A stretch of 64,000 nt of DNA. Origin: an uncultured Myxococcales bacterium (GTDB taxonomy: Bacteria; Myxococcota_A; UBA9042). The notes under the pieces are model-generated. The model was not told where the DNA came from. It searched no databases and was given only the letters and a program-made list of their open reading frames with translations. The translations under genes and the position numbers were made by a program. The stretch spans positions 23,944 through 87,943 of the forward strand of contig CAITYF010000025.1 of the NCBI GenBank assembly GCA_903896545.1, read 5' to 3'. Below, one piece after another: positions 47,382 through 57,232 of this stretch; positions within the stretch are counted from its first letter, which is position 1, and the number at the start of each line of letters is the position of its first letter.

Positions 47382-48146
47382 TTACGGCTGTTCACCGTCG
47401 GATGTCAGCGTCAGGATCTCGACGCCCGCGTCGGTAATCGCGATGGAGTGTTCCCAATGTGCGCTCTGCTTGCCGTCGTCCGTGACCACGGTCCAGCCGT
47501 CGCCGAGCGTGTGGACGTCGTCGCCGCCCAAATTGACCATCGGTTCGAGCGCGAGGCACCAACCGGATTGAATCCGAGGACCCGTGTCGGGCTTGCCGTA
47601 GTTGGGCACTTGCGGATCTTCGTGCAGCGCGCGACCGACGCCGTGACCGCAGTAGTCGCGCACGATGCCGTAGCCTTTCCTGTGGATGACGGACTCGATG
47701 GCCCAGCCGATGTCGCCCAAGCGCGCACCGACGCGGGCCGCGCCGATGCCGGCCATCAAGCTGAGGCGCGTTTGCTCGACAAGGTCGGCAACTTCCGGCG
47801 CGACATTGCCAACCATGATGGTCACCGCGGCGTCTCCGACCCAGTCGTCCTTGGTTGCGCCGCAGTCGATGGCCAAAATATCGCCGTTCTTCAATTTGCG
47901 GCCGTTGGGAATGCCGTGAACAACTTCATGGTTGAGCGAAAGGCACAAAGTCGCCGGAAAACCGTGATAGCCTTTGAAGGTTGGCTTGGCGCCGCGGCCG
48001 CGAATGAACGCTTCGGCCGCGCGATCGAGATCCTTGAGCGTCGCGCCTTCCACGCAAAGTCCCCGTAACATCCGCAGGGTATCGCCCACAATCGCACCTG
48101 AGGCGCGCAGTTTGCGGATTTGATCACTGGATTTGCGTTGAATCAC
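47382..48146 (-). CDS. map: Methionine aminopeptidase, type I
   Basis: A 254-residue cytosolic metalloenzyme that removes N-terminal Met. Metal ligands are visible in order: Asp in LAIDCGATKDDWVGDAAVTI, His in YCGHGVGRALHEDPQVPNYG, Glu in LALEPMVNLG and Glu in HWEHSIAIT. Length fits type I enzymes. Start GTG at 48146 with GAGG 6 bp upstream. The open frame further upstream enters the regulatory gap before the multihaem gene and is not used. Confidence 0.95.
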   Translation of the reverse strand: MIQRKSSDQIRKLRASGAIVGDTLRMLRGLCVEGATLKDLDRAAEAFIRGRGAKPTFKGYHGFPATLCLSLNHEVVHGIPNGRKLKNGDILAIDCGATKDDWVGDAAVTIMVGNVAPEVADLVEQTRLSLMAGIGAARVGARLGDIGWAIESVIHRKGYGIVRDYCGHGVGRALHEDPQVPNYGKPDTGPRIQSGWCLALEPMVNLGGDDVHTLGDGWTVVTDDGKQSAHWEHSIAITDAGVEILTLTSDGEQP

Positions 48147-48546
48147 GATAGCCTCAAGCCGCCAACGGCACTGGAGGTCGGAGCGTAAGGGCGAGGCGAC
48201 GTGGGCGCAAGGCCTTACCCAGCATCCCGGCAATACCACAGGTGGAATACTACGGCCGCCTTTGGGTGCGCTGCGGCGCATGCGGCGCTCCCGCTGGACG
48301 ATGGCCAGGGCCTGATCGCCGAATGCCGCACCTGAGACGGCCGAAAAGGCCGGAGGAATCGCAAGAAATCCCGGTCGACCCAGCAGACTTGATCGAGATC
48401 AAGTCGTGGCTTGATTCGTCCCAAATGGGACCAGTTCTTACCCTTGTTTGTGAAACGTCTTAGGTAGACAAGCATGTGTGCGCGGCCCATGGAATGGGCT
48501 GTGTAGATCTATGGCGCCCGCGACGGCTGCTCAACAGGGGGAAAGA
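48147..48546. other. 400-bp intergenic region upstream of the multihaem gene
   Basis: This divergent gap separates map (minus) from the multihaem lipoprotein (plus). It contains the FNR-type dyad at 48386-48405, a short TCCCA/TGGGA dyad near 48419-48430, and a GCCCAT/ATGGGC hairpin at 48485-48499. A start-to-stop frame at 48242-48463 lacks support as a gene. The ribosome site is GGGGGAAAG just before ATG 48547. I could not place a convincing -10 element. Confidence 0.7.
48386..48405 (+). promoter_or_regulatory. FNR/CRP-family operator, perfect consensus
   Basis: GACTTGATCGAGATCAAGTC is a 20-bp perfect palindrome. Its core TTGAT-CGAG-ATCAA (48389-48402) equals the E. coli FNR consensus TTGAT-N4-ATCAA. 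The centre is about 151 bp before the ATG of the multihaem gene, so a 5' leader of about 90-110 bases would put it near -41.5 or -61.5. FNR-family proteins activate genes at low oxygen. Confidence 0.65.
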
Positions 48547-51500
48547 ATGACGGACTTCAGCAAGCGAACGAGCACTTGGCTTGTATTCGTGCTTGGAACG
48601 GTCCTTTTGGCATCGTGCGGCGACGACAAGGCGGCAACGCCGGGAAGCGAAGCCGACGTTGTGGAAGACATCACGAATGTGCAGTTGGACGGTGATGGCA
48701 ATACGGATGCCTCTCCCGACAGCAAGATAGACGCGAAGAACGACATCGCGAACCCTGAAGACGTCAAGGACGTGGCGCAAGATGCCGACGTCGCAGCGGA
48801 TGCCGATGTGGACGACGCCGAAGATACTTCGGATGTCTCCTTGGACATCGATATTTTCGTGAATCCAGACGTTCAGCCCGATGTGGAACCGGACGTGCAG
48901 CCAGACGTTCAGCCGGACGTTCCGCCTGATGTCCCCGAAGACGTGCAAGTGGGCACCGATGCAGTCATTACCCCTGATGACATCGTCGATGCGACCGACT
49001 TGATCGACGTCACGTCGGACGTTCCCGTGGAACAAGACGTGCCGGTTGAACAGGATGTGGTTCTGCTGGACGCCCAAGACGACGTCGCTGTCGACGTGCA
49101 AGTGGAAGACATCCAGGGCACGGACATCGCAGTGCAGGACATCGGAACGGACGCGGTCGCGGACATTGAGCAGCCCGACACCGGGCCGGAAGACACCAAG
49201 ATCAGCCAGTGGTTGCCCGTTTGCTTCGGTTGCCACGGCGATGCGCTGCGTGACGATCCCGCGCCGCCGAAGGACCTGAAGGGCCACACCGACACGACGT
49301 ATGCCGGCGTCGGCGCGCACCAGTCGCACTTGAAGACGGCGGATTGGCGCCATGACATTACCTGCCAGGAATGCCACCCAGTGCCGGATCCGTATGCTTC
49401 CACGCACTTCAACGGCAAAGTCGACTTCCAGTGGGGCTCCATTGCCAAGCAGGGAACCTTCGATACGACGTCTCTGCAGTGTTCGGGCTCCTACTGCCAT
49501 GGCGGCACGTTGGCGGTTGGCGATGTGGCTGGCACGACGTCCAATAAAACGCCGACGTGGAACGTGGTCGACGGTTCGCAGGAAGCTTGCGGCACGTCGT
49601 GCCACACGGTCCCGCCGGGCGGCAAGCACCCGCTGGACACCAAGTGCGAGAATTGCCACGGCGAAGTGATCGCGGGCTATGACCCGACGACCAACAAGGC
49701 GACTTGGGCGAATCCGCAGTTGCACGTTGATGGCCTCCTGGAAGTGGGCAACCTGAACTGCACCTCGTGCCACGGTGACACGGCGACCAACAACCCGGCG
49801 CCGCCCAAGGGCACGAAGGGTGAGACGCTGACCAGCCAGGCGGCGGTCGGCGCGCACACGGCGCACTTGGTCGGCGGCGATTGGCACCGTCAGGTGGTGT
49901 GCACGGACTGCCACGCGCTGCCGGGTTCGACCGCGCACGCCAACGGCGTCTTCGACTTCGCGTTCAGCGCGGTGGCCTCGGCGAGCGGCGCGAACCCGAC
50001 GTTTGACGCCGGCACCGTGACTTGCTCGAACACGTACTGCCACGGCGTCACGACTGGCAACCCCAAGACGGGTGGCGTGGTCAAGCACGAGCCGATTTGG
50101 AATCAGGTTGACGGCACGTTTGATTCTTGCGGTTCGAGCTGCCACACGAATCCGCCGGCCGAGCCGCACCCGCAGTCGACCAACTGCACACAGTGCCACG
50201 GCGACGTGATCGCGTCGTTTGACGCGGTGAATAACACCGCGACGTGGGTCAACTCTGCGCTGCACGTAAACGGCAAGATCGAAGTGATTGGCTTGACGTG
50301 CACCAGCTGCCACGGCGATGCGCTGGCCAACCAGCCGGCTCCGCCGAAGGGTACGAAGGGCGAGACGCTGACGACGCAAGCGGCGGTCGGCGCGCACACG
50401 AAGCACCTCACGCAGAGCGATTGGCACCGTCAGGGCCAGTGCGAAGATTGCCACACGGTTCCGCAGTCGACCTCGCACACCAACGGCACGGTCGACTTCA
50501 ACTTTGGCACGGTTTCTTCGGCCGACGGCGCGCAGCCGACGTTCAGCGCGGAAAACCTGACGTGCGCTACGGCGTACTGCCATGGCACGACGCTGAAGGC
50601 GGGCGCGATCACGGGCGGTACGCTGAAGCAGACGCCGGTGTGGACGCAGTCCGACGGTACGTTCGAAGCATGCGGCGCGAGCTGCCACACCAACCCGCCG
50701 GGCGGCAAACACCCGAACAACACCAAGTGCGAGCAGTGCCACACGGAAGTGATCAGCGGCTACGACCCGAACACGATGGTCGCGACGTTCGCCAAGCCGG
50801 AACTGCACGTGAACGGCAACGTGGAAGTCGTCGGTCTGACCTGCACGACCTGCCACGGTGATGCCGCGACGAACAATCCGGCGCCGCCAAAGGGCACGAA
50901 GGGCGAGACCCTGACGAGCCAGGCCGCGGTCGGCGCGCACGCCCAGCACTTGGGCGCGAGCGACTGGCACCGCGAAGGCGCGTGCACGGACTGCCACACG
51001 ACGCCCGCTTCGGTTGGTCACTCGAACGGCACGATCGACTTCACCTGGGGCGATGTCGCGACGACGGGCAGCAGCACGCCGACGTTTGACGCCTCGACGG
51101 TGACTTGCAACGCGGTGTACTGCCACGGCAACACGCTGCCTGCGGCGAAGTCCGGCGGCACGACGAAGAAGTCGCCGGTCTGGACGACGGTCGACGGCAC
51201 GTTTGATTCCTGTGGCGCGAGCTGCCACACGAATCCGCCGGGCGGCAACCACCCGCAGAGCGACAAGTGCGCAATGTGCCACGCGCCAGTCATCTCGGCG
51301 TTTGACCCGGCGACGCAGAAGGCGACTTGGGCGAGCCCCGGTCTGCACATCGACGGTTCGGTGGAAATGTCCGCCTTGACCTGCACGAGCTGCCACGGTG
51401 ACGCGGCGACCAACAATCCGGCGCCGCCGAAGGGCGTGCTCGGCGAGACGCTGACGACGGAAGCGGCGGTTGGCGCGCACGCGCAGCACTTGGGCGCGAG

Positions 51501-54500
51501 CTCGTGGCACCGCGATGGTCAGTGCACGGACTGCCACGTTGTGCCGACCAGCACGACGCACACGAATGGCATTCTCGAAATCGCTTGGGGTACGGTCGCG
51601 ACGGCAGCCAACAGCACGCCGGCGTTTGACGTGGGCACGCTGACGTGCAACGCGGTGTACTGCCATGGCAATACGCTGCCGGCCGCGGTGCAGGGCGGTT
51701 CGACCAAGAAGTCCCCGGTGTGGACGACGGTCAACGGCACGTTCGACTCCTGCGGCGCGAGCTGCCACACGAACCCGCCTGGCGGCTCGCACCCGAGCAG
51801 CACGGCGTGCGAAATCTGCCACACGGAAGTCATCTCGAACTACAACCCGGCGACCAAGCAGGCCACGTGGGCCAGCCCGTCGCTGCACGTCGACGGCATT
51901 GTCGAAGTGAAGACGCTGACTTGCACGACCTGCCACGGTGATGCCGTCAAGAACGATCCGGCACCGCCCACGGGCACGCACGGTGAGAAGCTGACGACGT
52001 CCGCGGCTGTTGGCGCGCACCAGAACCACTTGGGCGCGAGCGACTGGCACCGTCAGGGTCAGTGCACGGACTGCCACACGGTTCCGGCGTCTGTGACGCA
52101 CAGCAATGGCACGACGGACCTGAACTTTGGTGGTCCGAGCACGGTGGGCGGCGCGACGCCGGCGTTTGACGTCGACACCGTGACCTGCAACAGCGTGTAC
52201 TGCCACGGCGTGACGCTCTTTGGCCCGAAGCCGGGTGCGACGCTGAAGCAGCAGCCGATTTGGACTCAGGTGGACGGTACCTACGACGCGTGCGGCGCGA
52301 GCTGCCACTCCACGCCGCCGGGCGCCCCGCACGTGCAAAACACCGCGTGCGAACAGTGCCACGGTGAAGTGATTCAGTCGTTCACGCCTGGCGTGGGTGG
52401 TGCGCCGCCGACGGTGGTGTGGAAGGATGCGAGCCGCCACGTGAACGGCATCATCGACGCGCCCGCGCTGACCTGCACGGCGTGCCACGGCGATGCCGCG
52501 ACGAACAACCCGGCGCCGCCGAAGGGCACGAAGGGCGAGACGCTGACGACGCAACCGGCCGTGGGCGCTCACACGTCGCACTTGACCGGCAGCAACTGGC
52601 ACCGTGACGTTCAGTGCGCGGATTGCCACAAGGTCCCGGCGGAGACCCTGCACTCCAACGGCGTCGATGACGTCGACTTTGGCGCCATCGCGTTGACGGG
52701 CGGCACGCTGCCGACGTTTGACCTGAGCACCGTGACCTGCAACGCGGTGTACTGCCACGGTGCGACGTTGCCGGCGGCGAACGCGGGCGGCACGACCAAG
52801 AAGTCGCCGGTGTGGAACACGGTCAACGGCACCTACAATGCGTGCGGCGCGAGCTGCCACACCAACCCGCCTGGCGGAACGCACCCGCAGAACAGCACCA
52901 AGTGCCAGATGTGCCACACGGACGTGATCCAGAGCTACGATGCCGCGGCCAAGACTGCGGTGTGGGTTGACCGCTCCAAGCACATCAACGGTGTTGTCGA
53001 AGTGAAGACGCTGACGTGCACGACTTGCCACGGTGACGCGGTCAAGAACGATCCGTCGCCGCCGCTGGGTACGCAGGGTGAAACGTTGACGAGCCAAGCG
53101 GCCGTCGGCGCGCACCAGCAGCACTTGGCGACGAGCGCGTGGCACCGCGACGGTCAGTGCGTGGACTGCCACACGGTTCCGGGTAACACGAACCACAGCA
53201 ACGGCATTCTGGACCTCGTTTGGGGTACGGTGGCCAAGGCGGCAGGCTCGAGCCCGACGTTTGACGCTGCGACAGTGACCTGCAACGCGGTGTACTGCCA
53301 CGGCACGACGCTGGCTGCGGCCAACGCCGGTGGTACGACGGCCAAGGTGCCGGTGTGGACGACGGTCAATGGCACGTTTGATTCTTGCGGCGCGAGCTGC
53401 CACACGAATCCGCCGGGCGGATCGCACCCGCAGAACACGACGTGCGCGACTTGCCACCCGGCGGTCATCCAGAGCTACGATCCGACGACGAAGACCGCTG
53501 TGTGGAAGGACAAGTCCTTGCACGTCAACGGCACGTTGGAAGTGAAGACGCTGACCTGCACGACGTGCCACGGCGATGCGGGCACGAACAACCCGGCGCC
53601 GCCGCTCGGCACGAAGGGTGAGACGCTGACGACGCAGGCCGCGGTCGGCGCGCACACGCAGCACCTGAACACCAGTAACTGGCACCGCCAGATGCAGTGC
53701 GACGATTGCCACGTGGTGCCGACGTCCACGAGCCACAGCAACGGCGTGTTCGACTTCGGTTGGGCTGGCCCGTCGGCAGTGAACGGCGCGACCCCGGCGT
53801 TTGACACCAACACGGTCACCTGCAACGGCGTGTACTGCCACGGCAACACGCTGCCGTTCGGTGCCAAGGCTGGCGCGACGCTGAAGATGTCGCCGGTGTG
53901 GACGACGGTCGACGGGACGTTTGACTCGTGCGGTCAGAGCTGCCACACGACGCCTCCTGGCGGCGCGCACCCGCAGAACAACGCCTGCGAAACGTGCCAC
54001 GGTGCGGTGATTTCGTCCTTCACGCCGGGCGTGGGCAATGCGGCTCCGACGGTTGTGTGGAACGACTTCACGCGGCACGTCGACGGCATCATCGATGCGC
54101 CGGCCCTGAGTTGCACGGGTTGCCACGGCACCGTTGCAACCAATGACCCGGCGCCGCCGCGCGGTACCAAGAATGAAACGCTGACCAGCCAGCCCGCGGT
54201 GGGCGCGCACCAGCAGCACTTGGCGAGCAGCAACTGGCACCGCGACGTGCAGTGCGCGGATTGCCACATCGTTCCGGCCTCGTCGCTTCACTCCAATGGT
54301 GTGGATGACGTCGACTTCGGCGCCATCGCGGCCACGGGCGGCACGACGCCGGCCTTTGACCTTGCGACGGTGACGTGCAACGCGGTGTACTGCCATGGCA
54401 CGACACTGCCGGCAGCCAACGCTGGCGGCACGACGAAGAAGACGCCGGTGTGGACGACGGTCGATGGCTCGTTCGATTCGTGCGGCGCCAGTTGCCACAC

Positions 54501-57225
54501 CAATCCGCCTGGTGGAACGCACCCGCAGAATACGGCGTGCGCGACTTGCCACAACGACGTGATTCAGAGCTACGACCCGGCGACCAAGACGGCCGTCTGG
54601 ACGGCTCGCGCCCTGCACATCAACGGTCAGGTCGAAGTGAAGACGCTGAGTTGCACGTCTTGTCACGGCAATGCGGCGACCAACGATCCGTCGCCGCCGC
54701 TGGGAACAAAGGGTGAGACGCTGACGAGTCAGGCTGCGGTCGGCGCGCACCAGAACCACTTGCAGGCCAGCAGCTGGCACCGCGATGGCCAGTGCACGGA
54801 CTGCCACACGGTTCCGGCGAGCACGTCGCACAGCAACGGCACGGTGGACTTCACGTTCGGCGCAGTGGCGACGGCAGGCGGTTCGACGCCGGCCTTCGAC
54901 ACCGGCACGGTGACGTGCAACGCGGTGTACTGCCACGGCAACACGCTGCCAGCCGCCAACGCGGGTGGCACGACGGCGAAGACGCCGATCTGGAACAAGG
55001 TCGACGGCACGTACGACTCGTGCGGCGCGAGCTGCCACACCAACCCGCCGGGCGGCGGCCACACGGTGGCAACCGACTGCGCGAACTGCCACGGCGACGT
55101 GATCGCCAGCTACGATCCTGCGACAAAGACGGCCGTGTGGGCGAACAAGGCGCTCCACGTGGACGGCACGCTGCAGGTGAAGACGCTGTCGTGCACCTCT
55201 TGCCACGGCGATGCGGGCACGAATAACCCGGCGCCGCCGAAGGGCACGAAGGGCGAGACGCTGACGAGTCAGGCCGCGGTGGGCGCGCACGCGCAGCACT
55301 TGGGCACGACAAATTGGCACCGTCAGGTGGAATGCGCGGATTGCCACGTGGTGCCGGCTTCGACGTCGCACAGCAATGGCGTGTTCGACTTTGCCTGGGG
55401 CGGCCCGGCCGCGGTCAACGGCGCGACGCCGAGCTTTGACACCAGCACGGTGACGTGCAACGCGGTGTACTGCCACGGCAACACGCTGCCGTTCGGTGCG
55501 GGCCCGACGGGTACGCTGAAGATGTCGCCGGTGTGGACCACGGTTGATGGCACCTACGACTCGTGCGGCCAGAGCTGCCACACGACGCCGCCGGGGGACC
55601 AGCACCCGCAGAACACCAACTGTCAGGATTGCCACGGTGCGGTGATCAGCTCGTTCACGCCTGGCGTGGGCAACGCGCCGCCGACGGTCGTGTGGAATGA
55701 CTTCACGCGGCACGTGGACGGCATCATCGACGCGCCGGCGCTGACCTGCACGGCTTGCCACGGTACGACTGCAACGAATGACCCTGCGCCGCCGAAGGGC
55801 ACGAAGGGTGAGACGTTGACGTCACAGGCCGCGGTGGGCGCGCACCAGCAGCACTTGGGCACGAGCACCTGGCACCGCGATGGTCAGTGCACGGACTGCC
55901 ACACGGTTCCGGCGGCGCCGCTGCATGCGAATGGCGTGGACGACATCAACTTTGGCACGGTGGCTTCGGCTGACGGCGCGACGCCGGCGTTCAACGCCAG
56001 CAACGTGACGTGCAACGCGGTTTACTGCCACGGTTCGACGCTCGTTGGCGCCAATGACAGCGGCACGATCAAGCAGACTCCGGTGTGGACGACCGTGAAC
56101 GGCTCGTTCGACACGTGCGGCGCGGCTTGCCACAGCATCCCGGTGGGTGGCTCGCACGTGGCGCACACGGACTGCAGCATCTGCCACAGCGCAGTGGTGA
56201 CGACGTTCGACGCGGCCACGAAGGCGACGACGTGGAAGGATCGCAGCTTGCACATCGACGGCGTGGTCGAGAGCAACAAGTACCACACCTTGGCCGGCTG
56301 GACGACGCCGAACTACGGTGCGAACCACCACGGTAGCAACTACTTCATCCGCAATCAGATGCGCGATGAACACAACGTCGCCTGCACGACCTGCCACGGC
56401 GCCGACTACAACGGCGGCACCGTGAACGTGAGCTGCAACAACGCGACGATCGCGTGCCACGGCCAGAATTCTCCGGCCAATGGCACGGGCGGCGACTGGA
56501 AGGCCTGCAACTTCTGCCACGGTAGCGCGACGGCGAACAACCCGCCGCACGGCGTGGCCAACGAGCAAGCGGCGGCGACGAACACGTTGGGCGTTGGCAA
56601 GCACGCGGTGCACATGGCCACGACGAGCACCACGCACGCGCCGTTTACCTGCAACCAGTGCCACGCGATTCCGGGTGCGGGCGACATCGCGCACATCGCG
56701 CAGTACGTGTACTCGGCGGATCTGGCGACTGCGGGTCACCACGGTGACGTGGCGGTGCCTGGCTTGGCGGTGGGTCCGGTGGGTACGCCGACAACCGCGA
56801 TGGTGTGGAACGTCGCGGCCACCAACGGCACGACGCCGTTCACGGGTCGCGGTACGTGCTTGGGCAACTGCCACTCGAACGGCCGCACCGCTACGGGCAC
56901 GACGCCGAATCCGGTGATCACGCCGTATTGGGCTGGTGTGGGTCCGACGGCGTGGACGGCCGGTCTCTGCACGATGTGCCACGCGGGTACGCCGGCGACG
57001 GGTCAGCACTCACGGCACATGAGCAGTGGCAACAACGTTGGCTGCGTGCCGTGCCACAACACCGCGACGGATCCGAAGCACATGAACGGTCTGCGCGATG
57101 TGAACGCGACCATCGTCGCGCCCAGCGGTTGGGGTACGGTCGTCACGACCCGCGCCGCCGGTACAGGTCGCGTGAGCTGCACGAATACGTGCCACGGTAC
57201 CGGCCACAATCCGCGTAGCTGGTAA
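48547..57225 (+). CDS. Giant multihaem c-type cytochrome lipoprotein
   Basis: A 2892-residue lipoprotein with lipobox LASC (Cys24), Gly at +2. Residues about 25-225 form an Asp/Val/Pro-rich spacer with DVQPDV units. From residue 226 there are 13 tandem repeats of 179-185 residues. Each has Cys motifs in the order CX2CH (CTSCHGD), CX2CH (CTDCHTVP), CX4CH (CNAVYCHG), CX3CH (CGASCHTNPP) and CX2CH (CEQCHGE). A C-terminal region of about 315 residues adds five CX2CH, two CX3CH and one CX6CH. The CX4CH-then-CXXCH style matches the domain described in large Geobacter cytochromes. Conserved His in GAHxxHL and SNG-flanking HxNG could be distal haem ligands. It likely conducts electrons at or outside the outer membrane; the partner is unknown. 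The ATG has GGGGGAAAG upstream. Confidence 0.93.
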   Translation: MTDFSKRTSTWLVFVLGTVLLASCGDDKAATPGSEADVVEDITNVQLDGDGNTDASPDSKIDAKNDIANPEDVKDVAQDADVAADADVDDAEDTSDVSLDIDIFVNPDVQPDVEPDVQPDVQPDVPPDVPEDVQVGTDAVITPDDIVDATDLIDVTSDVPVEQDVPVEQDVVLLDAQDDVAVDVQVEDIQGTDIAVQDIGTDAVADIEQPDTGPEDTKISQWLPVCFGCHGDALRDDPAPPKDLKGHTDTTYAGVGAHQSHLKTADWRHDITCQECHPVPDPYASTHFNGKVDFQWGSIAKQGTFDTTSLQCSGSYCHGGTLAVGDVAGTTSNKTPTWNVVDGSQEACGTSCHTVPPGGKHPLDTKCENCHGEVIAGYDPTTNKATWANPQLHVDGLLEVGNLNCTSCHGDTATNNPAPPKGTKGETLTSQAAVGAHTAHLVGGDWHRQVVCTDCHALPGSTAHANGVFDFAFSAVASASGANPTFDAGTVTCSNTYCHGVTTGNPKTGGVVKHEPIWNQVDGTFDSCGSSCHTNPPAEPHPQSTNCTQCHGDVIASFDAVNNTATWVNSALHVNGKIEVIGLTCTSCHGDALANQPAPPKGTKGETLTTQAAVGAHTKHLTQSDWHRQGQCEDCHTVPQSTSHTNGTVDFNFGTVSSADGAQPTFSAENLTCATAYCHGTTLKAGAITGGTLKQTPVWTQSDGTFEACGASCHTNPPGGKHPNNTKCEQCHTEVISGYDPNTMVATFAKPELHVNGNVEVVGLTCTTCHGDAATNNPAPPKGTKGETLTSQAAVGAHAQHLGASDWHREGACTDCHTTPASVGHSNGTIDFTWGDVATTGSSTPTFDASTVTCNAVYCHGNTLPAAKSGGTTKKSPVWTTVDGTFDSCGASCHTNPPGGNHPQSDKCAMCHAPVISAFDPATQKATWASPGLHIDGSVEMSALTCTSCHGDAATNNPAPPKGVLGETLTTEAAVGAHAQHLGASSWHRDGQCTDCHVVPTSTTHTNGILEIAWGTVATAANSTPAFDVGTLTCNAVYCHGNTLPAAVQGGSTKKSPVWTTVNGTFDSCGASCHTNPPGGSHPSSTACEICHTEVISNYNPATKQATWASPSLHVDGIVEVKTLTCTTCHGDAVKNDPAPPTGTHGEKLTTSAAVGAHQNHLGASDWHRQGQCTDCHTVPASVTHSNGTTDLNFGGPSTVGGATPAFDVDTVTCNSVYCHGVTLFGPKPGATLKQQPIWTQVDGTYDACGASCHSTPPGAPHVQNTACEQCHGEVIQSFTPGVGGAPPTVVWKDASRHVNGIIDAPALTCTACHGDAATNNPAPPKGTKGETLTTQPAVGAHTSHLTGSNWHRDVQCADCHKVPAETLHSNGVDDVDFGAIALTGGTLPTFDLSTVTCNAVYCHGATLPAANAGGTTKKSPVWNTVNGTYNACGASCHTNPPGGTHPQNSTKCQMCHTDVIQSYDAAAKTAVWVDRSKHINGVVEVKTLTCTTCHGDAVKNDPSPPLGTQGETLTSQAAVGAHQQHLATSAWHRDGQCVDCHTVPGNTNHSNGILDLVWGTVAKAAGSSPTFDAATVTCNAVYCHGTTLAAANAGGTTAKVPVWTTVNGTFDSCGASCHTNPPGGSHPQNTTCATCHPAVIQSYDPTTKTAVWKDKSLHVNGTLEVKTLTCTTCHGDAGTNNPAPPLGTKGETLTTQAAVGAHTQHLNTSNWHRQMQCDDCHVVPTSTSHSNGVFDFGWAGPSAVNGATPAFDTNTVTCNGVYCHGNTLPFGAKAGATLKMSPVWTTVDGTFDSCGQSCHTTPPGGAHPQNNACETCHGAVISSFTPGVGNAAPTVVWNDFTRHVDGIIDAPALSCTGCHGTVATNDPAPPRGTKNETLTSQPAVGAHQQHLASSNWHRDVQCADCHIVPASSLHSNGVDDVDFGAIAATGGTTPAFDLATVTCNAVYCHGTTLPAANAGGTTKKTPVWTTVDGSFDSCGASCHTNPPGGTHPQNTACATCHNDVIQSYDPATKTAVWTARALHINGQVEVKTLSCTSCHGNAATNDPSPPLGTKGETLTSQAAVGAHQNHLQASSWHRDGQCTDCHTVPASTSHSNGTVDFTFGAVATAGGSTPAFDTGTVTCNAVYCHGNTLPAANAGGTTAKTPIWNKVDGTYDSCGASCHTNPPGGGHTVATDCANCHGDVIASYDPATKTAVWANKALHVDGTLQVKTLSCTSCHGDAGTNNPAPPKGTKGETLTSQAAVGAHAQHLGTTNWHRQVECADCHVVPASTSHSNGVFDFAWGGPAAVNGATPSFDTSTVTCNAVYCHGNTLPFGAGPTGTLKMSPVWTTVDGTYDSCGQSCHTTPPGDQHPQNTNCQDCHGAVISSFTPGVGNAPPTVVWNDFTRHVDGIIDAPALTCTACHGTTATNDPAPPKGTKGETLTSQAAVGAHQQHLGTSTWHRDGQCTDCHTVPAAPLHANGVDDINFGTVASADGATPAFNASNVTCNAVYCHGSTLVGANDSGTIKQTPVWTTVNGSFDTCGAACHSIPVGGSHVAHTDCSICHSAVVTTFDAATKATTWKDRSLHIDGVVESNKYHTLAGWTTPNYGANHHGSNYFIRNQMRDEHNVACTTCHGADYNGGTVNVSCNNATIACHGQNSPANGTGGDWKACNFCHGSATANNPPHGVANEQAAATNTLGVGKHAVHMATTSTTHAPFTCNQCHAIPGAGDIAHIAQYVYSADLATAGHHGDVAVPGLAVGPVGTPTTAMVWNVAATNGTTPFTGRGTCLGNCHSNGRTATGTTPNPVITPYWAGVGPTAWTAGLCTMCHAGTPATGQHSRHMSSGNNVGCVPCHNTATDPKHMNGLRDVNATIVAPSGWGTVVTTRAAGTGRVSCTNTCHGTGHNPRSW
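49222..56271 (+). repeat. 13 tandem repeats of about 540 bp in the multihaem gene
   Basis: Repeat starts, taken at the first CXXCH Cys codon, are 49222, 49759, 50299, 50842, 51382, 51922, 52474, 53017, 53557, 54112, 54652, 55192 and 55747. Units 6, 9 and 12 are 12-15 bp longer because of a shared FTPGVGxAPPTVVW insertion. Units 7, 10 and 13 share a GVDD(V/I)xFG stretch. This gives a higher-order period of three units (1635-1638 bp). Confidence 0.9.
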
Positions 57226-57232
57226 TCGAAGC

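Noticed and set aside
48411..48424. A second TTGAT half-site next to the FNR dyad
   Set aside because: The second half does not match ATCAA; one intact site is enough to explain the region.
48242..48463. A 73-codon frame in the gap before the multihaem gene
   Set aside because: Contains a CGAC-like pair but no ribosome site, no family and it overlaps the FNR-type dyad.
48460..55761. A 2433-codon open frame on the minus strand opposite the multihaem gene
   Set aside because: It is Arg/Val/His-rich low-complexity translation of the repeated GC-rich sense gene, and repeats with the same period. The sense strand has clear haem motifs, a lipobox and a ribosome site.
49222..56271. CRISPR array or mobile-element origin for the 540-bp repeats
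   Set aside because: Repeats are in frame, protein-coding and of constant motif order, with no short repeat-spacer structure and no transposase.
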